From Fulvia fulva (Eukaryota > Ascomycota > Dothideomycetes > Mycosphaerellales > Mycosphaerellaceae), in NCBI RefSeq assembly GCF_020509005.1, contig NC_063012.1, positions 248,001 through 312,000 on the forward strand: DNA of 64,000 bases, written 5' to 3'. How positions within the stretch are numbered: position 1 is the stretch's first letter; every line of letters starts with the position of its first letter. The notes beneath the pieces were generated by a model, which saw only the letters and a program-made list of their open reading frames with translations, did no database searches and was not told the DNA's origin. The position numbers and the translations under genes were made by a program. This document shows, in pieces, positions 1-10,400 of the stretch.

Positions 1-411
1 TTCTAGATCTAAGACGTCGGTGATATGGGCTTCGTCATAGTACCTGATCAAGGCCTTTGCGAGATCGAGATGATCGTGGATTGCAGCAATGTGTAGCGGC
101 GTATTGCCGCTGTTGTCGGGCTGAACAGGCAGACTTTTGCGTGGTATACTGACTTCGAGAGGAAGAGGGGCGTGGTGAGTGGCAAAGCAGCGCACGAGGA
201 CGTAGATAATGCGCCAGGTTCCGGTTTCCGCTGCGATATGCAGGAAATTTTGTCCGCCTTCGTCGATGCTGCATTGGAACATGGTAACACACCACTCAGA
301 ATATCGCACTTTTCTCATGATACGTTCGAAGTCCTCCGGGCCTTTCGAACTGCAGCCCACAGTTGACCACACACGGCGGGAGGCCGAGGTCTCCGAGGTG
401 ATTGCAGGCGC
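1..411 (-). CDS. ankyrin-repeat protein, partial (runs off the window start)
   Basis: On the minus strand one frame is open from 411 to the window edge without a stop. It reads two ankyrin-type repeats: one with GQNFLHIAAETG and, about 45 residues later, one with DNSGNTPLHIAAIHDHLD, both matching the G-x-TPLHIAA core. The first Met in this frame is at 318, but the frame is open upstream to an in-frame TAG at 412-414, so more exons are likely to the right. A different minus frame over about 340-540 also looks coding, which would fit an upstream exon or a frameshift. Ankyrin repeats mediate protein contacts. The next gene is a HET-domain gene, a common neighbour or fusion partner of ankyrin arrays in fungi. 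Full length and domain make-up cannot be judged here. Confidence 0.72.
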
Positions 412-991
412 CTATCCTTTTTGGCCAGCGCTTCCTCGTCGCTAGCCTGCACACAGTATCTCTGCATATTGGTGAATGCTTCGTAAGGGTGCACGAGGCT
501 TGGGCTAGTGTCTTCGTTGCAGGACGTTCTCTCTGAGAACAGCGGCCGTACGCAGCGTGTTATCGCGCTGGTGGTACAGCGTCACACTGCAGCACCGAAA
601 GAATGCAACGCATCGCGGCGCAGCTGTTGGGTTGAGACATCGTTTCTCGATCAATCCCGAGTTGGGGAGTATTATTAAGGTAAGATTAGGATTGACTGTC
701 GGCGCGCAGCTTCATCCTTCCGCATTTTCCCATATGCATCACACAGGGTCTGGTTTGTATCGAGTCGTGAACGCTCAGTCCGCGGACAAGAGCCTCTTCG
801 TCCAATCTGCTGCAACGAGTGATTTCAGCCCGGCTAGATGGACAAGATAGCCCCCGACATGGACAGGAGCTCCAATACTGCACCCAAATCGGTAACGTAG
901 CTAAGTTGTGTTACCGCTCCTGCGAATGAGTTCCAGAATTGAGAAGAGCGACCTGCAATACTTGTTGCGTGAATCCAGTCAGTACACAGCC
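412..991. other. stretch between the ankyrin exon and the HET gene
   Basis: About 580 bases with only short open frames. Minus-strand sequence at about 415-540 could be an upstream exon of the ankyrin gene in another frame. I see no RNA gene or repeat. Confidence 0.4.
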
Positions 992-2807
992 TTAGTGGAT
1001 CTCGAACACTTTCTCTTCCAGATGATCAAGCTCTAGCTCTCCTGGGTTGCCGTCATTGTCGAAAGCACCATCTAGGTAGCATTCACCGATCATGAAATAA
1101 TGATCATCGACGGGCCTCGGTACGACAGTCAATGGAGCCATGCTCAGGAGCACGACAATGTCTCCTGGGATGCAGATCTTTGGACAAATACCTATGTGCC
1201 CCTGACTTGTTAGCATGATCTGTCTGTTGACACAGAAGTTCATTGAAATATTCGTAAACCGGTCTGCAGCTTGTTGCATCGTAACCGTGAATGCATTCAA
1301 CGTCACAGCTTCCTCCGAACGGCCATCAGGCAACATTGGGCCAAGGAAAGCCTCGAAATCCGCCTGCACTTGTACGCCGTTGTCTGCCTGTGCGTACTGG
1401 CCGTTGGCGACGAGCGTTCGCGCGATACGTCTCAAGCCGCAGGTCTGCTCTGCCAACAAATCATGCGATATGACGAATTTCGAGATCTCAACCAGGAAGA
1501 GTTCCCTGCGTTTGGTGAGAAATCCAGACAAAGAGTGTATCGTATCGAGCTGTCGACGATCCAGAGGAAGTATATTGCGGTCAACGATGCGGTCAAGAGG
1601 ACTTCCACTCAGTGGCGATGACACTTGATACCTGAAAGGAGGTAATTCGTGCAGGGGATCATGCAGCTCGTCCCGTGCCCCGTGTACGCGGTATACCCAC
1701 GATGGATACTCATAGTCTGTCAAATCGTCGGCCGATCGGTGGCGCAGTAGCTTCAGCGGGATAGCGCTACCCTCCTGCTTGATCACATACAGGCATGCGT
1801 CTCTGAACACTGCCGCTAGAGATTTGGCGTAGTCGGGCGCGAGGAGATCTGGCACGATTCCATTGGGGTGAGCCATGCCGAGCATGCCGTAGATCCTGTC
1901 TCGACCGTCACACACTTCCAACTCTTGATTCCCCACAGTTATGTGCTGTATCTGTGGTGCTCTGGACTGCCGATGTGCTTGGTAGAACCACCGCATCCAG
2001 GCGGCATTGTACAACCCGTCTGCCACGTGCATGGAATTAGTGTACGATTTATAGTAGCTCAGCATCCAAGCAGCCACATCTATGACTACACGGAAGTTGA
2101 TGATGTGCTGGCCTTGGTGAAGGAGACTTTTGCGGGCCAGAACGAGCTCCTGGACAGGCCATAATCGTCTGCCAAGGTAGACATTCAGCTTGATGCCGAC
2201 CGTTCCTTAGACTGACTTACCTGAACCAGGCATTGTTGTAAAATGCCTTCAAAGCTTCGACATTGATGTCAGTCTGCATCGGCCCTTGACAATGCTGCCA
2301 TCCCTTCTGGCCAAAAAGCCTGTCGACGTTCGAAAGTTTTGTGCAGATTTCGACAATGTCCTTGTGCATCTCCTGCAAGGTTGACATTGCGCATGCTGTA
2401 TATTCATGCTCGTCGCCGAAATAGATCAGGTTACCAGCAGAAGAGGAAAACACTCTTCCCATCAGTTGGACCTGCTCGGATCGTTCTGTCAGGTCGCTTT
2501 GATTAATACAGACCGCATCAATCCACAGGACCCTCGTGGCATCGGCAAACGCCATACGTCTCAGTGCTTTCTCGGTGTTGGCGGGGACCGACAGAACTTG
2601 GTCATCGACCATGATGAAGGAGGACAGCGTTTGATCACCCCAATAGTACGAAATGGTCTCGTAGTCACATTTCTTGTCGTCCTGCAAGGAGATATGCCTG
2701 AAGGTGCATTGGAGAGGACTCGGTGAGTGCTGACTGGCTGGTGACACTTCGAGCATGCGTATCTCATCCCGGCGAGTCAAAGGTCGATGAATAGCATGGT
2801 CGGCCAT
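992..2807 (-). CDS. HET-domain (heterokaryon incompatibility) protein
   Basis: Two exons, 2807-2221 and 2168-992, joined across a 52-bp GT-AG intron (2169-2220, donor GTAAGT), give about 587 aa. The HET signature (PF06985) is clear: YETISYYWG at residues 49-57, WIDAVCINQ at 95-103, then an ER..QV.LMG run. The splice restores the WFRRLWPVQELVLAR block typical of the domain end. HET proteins act in nonself recognition and can trigger incompatibility cell death; many paralogues exist per genome and this one's partner is unknown. The C-terminal 380 residues match no motif I recognise but look like the usual HET tail. Start chosen at the first Met ahead of the domain. Confidence 0.88.
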
Positions 2808-3656
2808 GTAGAGGATGACGATGGTCCACGTCTTGCGGCGCAGATGTCGAACAGCAGCATCGTACCCGGTGAGTTGTGAACACGGTGCTCTCGAAGGACT
2901 CAGCCCCGCGGTGGCTGCCGAGCATTTGATGTTTCTTTGTACGACAAGAACATTGTTGTCGATGTTTCAAGTGAAAACAGTCAGCAAAACCTGGCCAGGG
3001 TCTGAAAGTCACAGCTCACAGCTCCACAGCCACAGCCCGACTGACCCGAATCCTCTCCTCCGCCCTGCAACGTACCGCTCCGCGGCGCCAGTAATCCCTC
3101 ATGCTCGTTGGTGTCAGGCCCCAGCTTCCATGCACCATCTCACATGTCACCGCCCTCGCCTTCACATGTACATACGCCCTTGCCCGCCGGTCGCATAGCA
3201 TCACCGTGACAGCCACCGCCACGCCCGCCGAAGCGATAAGAAAGAACCTCCGAAGATCGACCAGCAGTCGCACAAGGATCCGAGCGCGCCTTCGTCCACA
3301 GTGAGGTCACCACTTGTCGCGCCGGTCGCTGGTCTCAGAAATTGAGCGAGAGAAGATGGTCGTGAACGACACACGGAAGCGCCTGTTGAGGCAGTTGAAT
3401 AGCAGGTATATCTATGGGAAATATGTACGTTTGCGACCCCTTTGTCATGTGCAAGAGATGGCATTTGGGTGTTGAAGATGGGAGATCGTATTCGGCAGGA
3501 CACCTCCTGGTAGTAAAGAGGTGCATTTCTGGGGGTTGGAGAGACTTGAACAATATCAGATGGGATTGCAATGTTGATTGCTGGAACGCATGACTGACCA
3601 GCCATCTCTCTCAACAGCCGCTCCTTCACGCCATCATCGCCCTCCTCCAAACCACG
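2808..3656. other. stretch between HET gene and Mpv17-family gene
   Basis: Divergent spacer of about 850 bases. Apart from the small minus-strand frame at 3016-3273 listed separately I see nothing convincing; longer minus frames at 3201-3743 overlap the first Mpv17 exon and look like shadows. Confidence 0.4.
3016..3273 (-). CDS. possible small membrane protein, 85 aa
   Basis: A minus-strand frame encodes an 85-residue basic peptide with one hydrophobic segment (about residues 10-27, FFLIASAGVAVAVTVML) followed by an Arg-rich stretch and a WGLTPTSMRDYWRRG block that reads like constrained protein. I do not recognise a family. It sits alone in a divergent spacer, its C terminus could continue across an intron (a GTACGT lies near the end), and no homology search could be done, so this is a tentative call. 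Confidence 0.32.
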   Translation of the reverse strand: MRLLVDLRRFFLIASAGVAVAVTVMLCDRRARAYVHVKARAVTCEMVHGSWGLTPTSMRDYWRRGAVRCRAEERIRVSRAVAVEL

Positions 3657-4485
3657 ATGGTGTCCATACTCGTGCGAAAGTTCAACGCCTACTACACGAA
3701 CCGACCTATACTTACGACTATGATAACGAACGCCGTACGTCACAACCCTCTTGAACAGACAAAGGGAAGAGCATTAGGCTGACACAGCATCAGGTTCTTG
3801 GTGGCATTGCAGACACAGTAGCACAAACACTCACAGCAGTGCGCATGCGACAGAAACAGAAGCTGTTAAACGGCGACGTATCAAAAGACGAAGTCGCCTT
3901 GATCGAGATTGGTGGCGAGTTTGCCAAGAAGGTACCATGGCCTGAAGAGGACTACATGCTACCGGCATCAAAGCGAGGTTCACCACCCTTCGACTTCGAG
4001 CGTCTGACACGGTTCATGGCATACCCGTTCATCATGGCGCCAATTCAGCACAAGTGGTTTGGTCTGCTCAGCGGGTTGTTTCCGATCGCACCTGGAAAGC
4101 CTCATGCTATGACGAATGCGCTTAGGAGAGTCGCGTTCGATCAGTTCATCTTTGCGCCGGTCGGTCTGGCAGCTTTCTTCACTTTCATGACAGTGGCAGA
4201 GGGCGGCGGTAGGAGAGCTGTGACGAAGAAGTTTCAGGATGTGTACCTTCCTGCGCTCAAGGCCAACTTCTTGGTGTGGCCGCTGGTGCAGGTGTTGAAC
4301 TTTAGGGTGATACCGATTCAGTTCCAGATCGTGAGTCCGCCTTACAACAGTACACTGGAGTACTGCTAACACTTCTATAGCCCTTCGTCTCCACGGTCGG
4401 TATTTTCTGGACCGCATACCTATCCCTCACCAACGCATCGGACGAGCCAGTAGTGACACCCATGGAACGAGAGCCGCCTGCATAA
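3657..4485 (+). CDS. Mpv17/PMP22-family membrane protein
   Basis: Three exons, 3657-3734, 3794-4330 and 4381-4485, separated by 59- and 50-bp GT-AG introns, encode 239 aa. Features of the Mpv17/PMP22 family are visible: an N-terminal YYTNRPILTTMITNAVLGGIADTVAQ segment, a central DFERLTRFMAYPFIMAPIQHKWFGLL helix, LRRVAFDQFIFAPVGLAAFF, and the C-terminal LKANFLVWPLVQVLNFRVIPIQFQI followed by FVSTVGIFWTAYLS. The family has four membrane segments and lies in the inner mitochondrial, peroxisomal or vacuolar membrane; the substrate is unsettled. Compared with the shortest members there is a charged insert of about 35 residues after the second segment. Which membrane it occupies cannot be told from sequence. 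Confidence 0.87.
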
Positions 4486-4928
4486 ACTTCATCGATACTT
4501 CCTGCACACTTTATGACACGAGATTGACCTAGAGATTCAGAAGCGAGCATTGCATACCTGCTGTACCATATCGGACAAAGTCGGAGTCCTAGGACAGTAG
4601 CTGGAGTCTACGGCTGGGGACGGGACTTGACTTTGGGGTATGGAGTTGGAAGCATGGGGTACAGGCGTTGTCTGCACGCATAGCCTCGGGATATGAGGCG
4701 TGAATGTACGTTACTGAACCTATCAAAGTCACTTGAACACTGTAGTACTGCTTCACTGCTCGGAGATCTTCGGCCAAATCCGACGTCACTGCCCCTCCAA
4801 GAAAGAGCGATTGACCTTGGTGGGGCAACTTATTCTTTTGTTTGTGACTTTACTCAATCGTATACACATTAAAACGACCAGCAACGAAGCTCACGAACAG
4901 AGTCATACACTTCTACCGTACCGCAAAG
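4486..4928. promoter_or_regulatory. spacer carrying the PGK promoter
   Basis: 443 bases between the Mpv17-family stop and the PGK start. It must hold the promoter of a highly expressed glycolytic gene, but I see no clean TATA box; the last 60 bases before the ATG are A/C-rich, as is common in 5' leaders of strong fungal genes. Confidence 0.45.
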
Positions 4929-6289
4929 ATGTCGCTCAGCAACAAGCTCGCGATCACCGACGTCGACGTCAAGGGCAAGCGCGTCCTCGTCCGAGTGAGT
5001 CGAACCAAGCTAGCTGCTCAACAAATATCGCAAACAACAGGCGTCAACATTCGCATGCGAAAATTGACTGACAAACGGGTTGTGATTTGTAGGTCGACTT
5101 CAACGTCCCTCTCGACAAGGAGACCAACTCCAAGATCACCAACAACCAGCGCATCGTTGGCGCCCTCCCAACGATCAAGTACGCAATCGACAATGGCGCC
5201 AAGGCAGTCGTCCTCATGTCCCACCTCGGTCGTCCAGACGGCCACCCGAACCCCAAGTACTCCCTCAAGCCCGTCGCCGCTGAGCTCGAGAAGCTTCTCG
5301 GCAAGAAGGTGACCTTCACCGAAGACTGCGTTGGCCCAGAAGCCGAGAAGGCCGTCAGTGGCGCATCGAACGGCGACGTGATCCTCCTCGAGAACCTGCG
5401 CTTCCACGCTGAAGAGGAGGGCTCAAGCAAGGACAAGAATGGCAACAAGCAGAAGGCAGACAAGGCCGACGTTGAGAAGTTCCGCAAGGGCCTGACAGCG
5501 CTTGGTGACATCTACATCAACGATGCATTCGGCACTGCGCACCGCGCTCACAGCTCTATGGTCGGTGTAGACCTCCCACAAAAGGCCTCTGGCTTCCTCG
5601 TCAAGAAGGAGCTGGAATACTTCGCCAAGGCCCTCGAGAACCCACAGCGTCCCTTCCTCGCTATCCTTGGCGGTGCGAAGGTCTCGGATAAGATTCAGTT
5701 GATCGAGAACATGCTTGACAAGGTCAACAGCTTGATCATTTGCGGTGGTATGGCCTTTACCTTCAAGAAGGTGATGGACAACATGGCGATCGGCAACTCC
5801 CTCTTTGACGAGGCCGGCAGCAAGAAGGTCAAGGAACTGGTCGAGAAGGCCAAGAAGCAGAACGTCACCATCACTCTCCCCGTGGACTACATCACCGCCG
5901 ACAAGTTCGCGGCTGATGCGAAGACTGGATACGCTGAGGATAAGGATGGTATCCAGAACGGCTGGATGGGTCTAGACTGCGGCGAGAAGAGTATCGAGCT
6001 GTACAAGAAAGCCATCGACGACGCAAAGACGATTCTCTGGAACGGTCCCCCGGGTGTGTTCGAGATGGAGGCGTTTGCGAATGGTACCAAGAAGACTATG
6101 AATGCGGCTGTGGAGGCGGCGCAGAAGGGCAAGATCGTGATCATTGGTGGTGGTGACACGGCGACTGTGGCGGCGAACTATGGGGTGGAGGATAAGTTGA
6201 GCCATGTTAGCACTGGTGGTGGTGCTTCACTTGAGTTGTTGGAGGGTAAGGATTTGCCGGGTGTGAGTGCTTTGAGCGAGAAGTCGTAA
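4929..6289 (+). CDS. pgk1: phosphoglycerate kinase
   Basis: Exons 4929-4994 and 5093-6289 around a 98-bp intron (donor GTGAGT, acceptor TTTGTAG) give 420 aa, the normal length. The enzyme transfers phosphate between 1,3-bisphosphoglycerate and ADP in cytosolic glycolysis. Visible signatures: [14 protein letters not shown] at the N terminus (intron falls inside it, right after VLVR), [12 protein letters not shown], the [13 protein letters not shown] block, [13 protein letters not shown], and the C-terminal nucleotide loop [13 protein letters not shown] with [13 protein letters not shown]. The coding sequence is strongly biased toward C-ending codons (AAG, CTC, GTC), as expected for high expression, unlike most neighbours. 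Confidence 0.98.
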
Positions 6290-6614
6290 AGACAGGGTAG
6301 ATTGTGATGATGGGACCATGATTGTTTGGTCGTGGATAGCTTCTTGCTCATTTCTGCTTTCATAGCAGTATGCTAGCCTGCAACATGAACTGGCTTATCA
6401 TGTTCATACCTATGCCTACGCCTCACGCCTCATTCCGAGCTATTCTGTCGTCCCCCGTCGATGCCCTCAACGTGGAGCGTGAAGCGTGGAGAGAGTCGAG
6501 GATTCTACGCCACACGCCGTACGTGCGCTCATCATGCTTCCGTGTCCCATAAACACAGCATCCTTTTTGCTTTATGCATTTCATATCACCGCCGGCTGCA
6601 TGTCCATAGCTCCC
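6290..6614. other. convergent 3' spacer, PGK and SEM1
   Basis: 325 bases between two convergent stops; only short frames and nothing else that I can see. Confidence 0.4.
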
Positions 6615-7036
6615 TCAATTCTTCCCCATCTTCTTCAACTCCTCCTTCAACTGCACGCTGAAATCATCCGTCGTGTCGTCGTCGTCCCAGCTCTCTTCCC
6701 ATAAATGTGTGCTGCCTCCTGCCTGTGCGCCGACTTCTTCTTCTTTGGTCCAGTCTATGTTTGATCGTGTTAGCAGGTTGTCCTAACAATGATGGAGGTG
6801 ATGCTGAGGTGAGTGATCCTCGCAAACTTGATTCCTCGCAAGCTTGATTCCTCGCAAACTTGACTTCCTCGCGAGCTCGGAGCCGGAGACATACCTTCTA
6901 CGGGAAAGTCCTCAAACTCATCGTCTTCCTCGAGAGCTGTGGGTTTCTGGGGTTGGAGAGGTTGTGATTTGTCGGTGGAGTCGGAGACGGTTGCTTGGGT
7001 TGTTGAGGTGTTGTTGGAGGTTGAGGCGCCGGACAT
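6615..7036 (-). CDS. sem1: 26S proteasome lid subunit Sem1/Dss1
   Basis: Exons 7036-6895 and 6754-6615, split by a 140-bp intron (donor GTATGT, branch GCTAAC, acceptor ATAG), give 93 aa. The acidic hallmark EEDDEFEDFPVEDW is completed only after splicing (the intron cuts within the Glu-Asp junction) and is followed by ESWDDDDTTDDFSVQLKEELKK. This tiny disordered protein holds proteasome lid subunits together and also joins the TREX-2 and BRCA2-type complexes. A 40-residue Ser/Thr/Gln-rich N-terminal extension precedes the conserved part. The start is the Met of MSGAST; an upstream in-frame extension is likely 5' UTR. It is divergent from MON2. The intron holds a 16-bp tandem repeat. Confidence 0.93.
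6817..6875. repeat. 16-bp tandem repeat inside the SEM1 intron
   Basis: Three near-identical copies of TCCTCGCAAACTTGAT-like units at 6817-6832, 6833-6848 and 6849-6864 plus a partial fourth. It accounts for this intron being more than twice the usual length in the window. Confidence 0.85.
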
Positions 7037-7458
7037 GGTTGTGGTTGGGCTCGTGTGGTGGTTTGGGTGAGGTTGTTGATTCGGTGTGGTATTGGAGTGT
7101 TGTTCGGGTTGGTTTGGAGGTGGAAGGGTTTGGATGGTCTGAAGGTGGAGGGGTTTGGTGAGGTCGTTGATGTTTGTGGTTATGAGAGCTCTCGTTGATG
7201 GCGACGGAAGCGGTTTGACCGAGCTTTGTGACACTTGATACAATGACTTTTGGCCGTGCTTACTTCACAGCTCAAAGGACACGCATGCCTCTGTTACATA
7301 GTTCTATTCACCACAACATTAACAGCATATATTGAACACTTGTCACGGCTGAGCACGCCTTGCTAGTCTCGACCCATCCTCTTCGCTATGGTAGCGGTTT
7401 GCTATTGCCTCATTCTACCATGATATCCCGCGTGGAAGCTGCTTGAATCACATTCAAG
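7037..7458. promoter_or_regulatory. divergent promoter region SEM1 / MON2
   Basis: 422 bases between two divergent starts. An AT-richer stretch with CATATATTG near 7327 is the only candidate core element; no clear operator is visible. Confidence 0.4.
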
Positions 7459-10400
7459 ATGAGCGCGACATTGTTCGCCAACGAGCTTTCCAACCTATCA
7501 TCCGAGGCGAAGCGTAAGAATACCGACCTACGGACCGCAGCGGATAAAGCATTACAGGTAGGTCCCGCGCGTCCAGCGCCAGAGTCCAGATCGCTTGGAC
7601 GGCCTCGCAGGCTTAGGCAATAGGCTGAGTGTAAGTAGGAGCTCAAATCCCTTCCCTCGACCTCAGAAGCACAACTTGCTGCTGACCTTAGCCGACGACC
7701 AAACTTCATTGAGCCATTTCTGATCGCCTGCAACACGAAGAATGCCAAGTTCGCTGGCAGCGGCATAGTATGTCTGCAGCGACTCGTGATCTCGAAGGGA
7801 CTGCCGAAAGCACGACTCCAGGAAACTTTGGGAGCCTTCAATGCGTGCACAGATCTTGGTCTCGACATTCAGCTCAAGATATTGCAAGCGTTGCCTTCGT
7901 TGCTACAGAACTATGCTGCTGAGCTCGAAGGTGATTTGTTAAGCAGTGCGCTGCAAGTATGCTCGTCTTTGCAGACAGCAAAAGCTTCGACCGTCAGCGG
8001 TGTAGCTGCAGCTACACTGCAATCACTCATAACGAGCGTGTTCGAGAAGGTCGAAACAGAGGACTCCAACGCCGAGAACATCGCCACAACAGCGGAGATT
8101 CCTGGCGATGATGGCACGCTTCACCTTAGACCGGCCGCATATGATGCGTATCGGGTGCTACGAGACCTGGCACTGGCAGCGGACAGTCGAAGCACCAAGT
8201 TTGTGCAATTCACCTCATTCTCCGCGGACAATGGTCTGGAGCTGATCTGGTCGTGCATCGACTCGAACCCGGAGCTGTTCGGTGCTCACGAAGAGCTGAT
8301 GTCAGTCGTACGTTCGAATGTACTTCCGCTCGTAGTGAGAGCATTGTCAGAAAGGTTGCCTTTCTCTACGACTGTGCGGAGCTTACGACTGCTCGGTATG
8401 ATCCTGGATCGATACCTGTCAAGATTTGGTGGAGACTGCGAAGTCGCCCTGAACTTATGTACCCAACTACTGGAGCCGGATGTCGCGCCACTGTGGAAGC
8501 GCTCACTGGTAATGGAGCTACTACGGGACTTCTTCTCTGACAGCAACCATGTCATCGAAGCATACTCGACCTTTGATGGTCGGGAAGGTGGCAAGCCGAT
8601 CGTGCAGGACATGATGTCTGCGTTTGTAAGACTCTCCACGGAAAAGCCGAGTGCGATTGGACTCGGGCAGCAGTCTACAGTACCTACTGGTCCCTCTGTG
8701 CAACGAGACACAATCAACGAAGAAGTAGCCTTTGATGCAGCCGGTATGGCCGGTGTCATCAGCTCTGCTCTCGGTGTTGCTGAATCCAATGTCGCTGGGA
8801 TCAGCAACCAATGGAGCCTCCCCAAGGTTCCGTGTATAGAACAGCTGGACAAAAGCGACTCTCCCGCGGTACCAGAGACGTATCTTTACGCTCTGGTATT
8901 GGAGTGTCTCAATGGGCTGTCCGATGCGCTTGCAAGAACTGTGCTACCATTGACAGTGCAACTTGAACGAAGCAGAACCAAGTCTTCGAGTAGCGCTTCT
9001 GAGGCAAATGGCGGAGCTAGAGGGCGGTCAACATCGTTTCGAAGTCGGGCTGTGCCCATGAATCCGCTAGATGCGAAAGACGCACCATACGCAGGCAAAG
9101 TGCAAGCTGTGGCCGGCCTTGTCGACACCTGCTGGCCAGCAGTCTTGGCGACAGCATCGACCTTCCTGAACGCAGCCCTCGATGACCAGTACTTCAGAAA
9201 CCTAATAAAGGCATACCAGCGGTTCGCACAAGTGGCAGGACTTCTCCGCCTCACGACTCCCAGAGACGCCCTCATGACTACTTTAGCTAAAGCTGCAGTG
9301 CCGCCGCATGTCTTGAGCGCTGCCACCTCCGATACCATGAAGTCGCCAGCAACAGAAAGTCCTCGGGTCTTCTCGAACCCAAGAGGCTTGCTTTCCGTCG
9401 ACAGCTTCGTTTCGCAGGCGTCGTCTATGTCAATTGACAGTAGCCGCAGGCAGTCGATAGACCATGCACGGCCAATCCTGACAGTCAGGAACTTGCTTTG
9501 TCTACGAGCACTGTTGAACCTTGCCATCGCTCTTGGTCCAATACTTGGTCGTGCGTTCTCTGTGATCGTGACTGCGCTTAAGCAGGCAGACATGGTATTG
9601 AGCAGGACGACACCACAACAAATGACTCGGCAAGCGTCTCAAGCAGGACATCGGGCATCCGACGATCCAAGTGTCGTACAGGCGTTCAGCTCTGAAGTCG
9701 GTGCAGTTGAAGCTGCTGCTTCTAGACTACTGGAGAGCACTGCTGACTATCCAGATGATGCGTTCCTCGTGGTGCTGCAGACTTTCTGCCAGCTGCTTCA
9801 CGCACGACCATCTCAAACATCATCTCCATCTGCTTCACCACGACCAGACGCTACACCACCAGGAACACCACTTGCGGCGCGAAGAACCTTTTCTGGGCTT
9901 CCAGGCCTGTCTTCATTCGTCGAGCTCCAGTCGCGAGACTATCATTTCGTGATCCCCAAGCTTGGAACGTTGGCAGAGCTCAACATCGCTCGGTTCGTCG
10001 CTTCAGATGATCCGGACTCAACAGGTTGGACTGTGCTGATAGAGGAGCTCACCTCAACTGCAAAGTCAAACACCAGCCCGCGCGATGCACGACGGAGCGC
10101 AGCCAACGTCATGACCAAGCTGGCGGAGGCGACTATTGCTGAGGTTGCGAAGGAAGATCCCGACGACAGGGCTATGGTGCAGCGTCGTGCCTCAGCATCG
10201 CTGCTACAGCTTGTTGATGAGATCTACCTAGAGCAGAGTGAAATGTCCAGTGTGGATCTGGAAGTCCAGGGCCAGGTCATGGAGTGTCTACGGTCGATCC
10301 TCGAGCGTGGCGGAGAGACACTTGTTGCTGGCTGGAACCGCATCGTGGCCATTCTGAGTGCTGCATTCGAACACTCCGGCAGCCCGAACCGCGGACTCGA

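Noticed and set aside
3201..3743. 180-codon minus-strand frame
   Set aside because: It overlaps antisense to the first Mpv17 exon and has random composition.
9671..9952. Alternative plus frame within MON2 and several antisense frames there
   Set aside because: Shadows of the 1663-aa MON2 frame with no protein-like composition.
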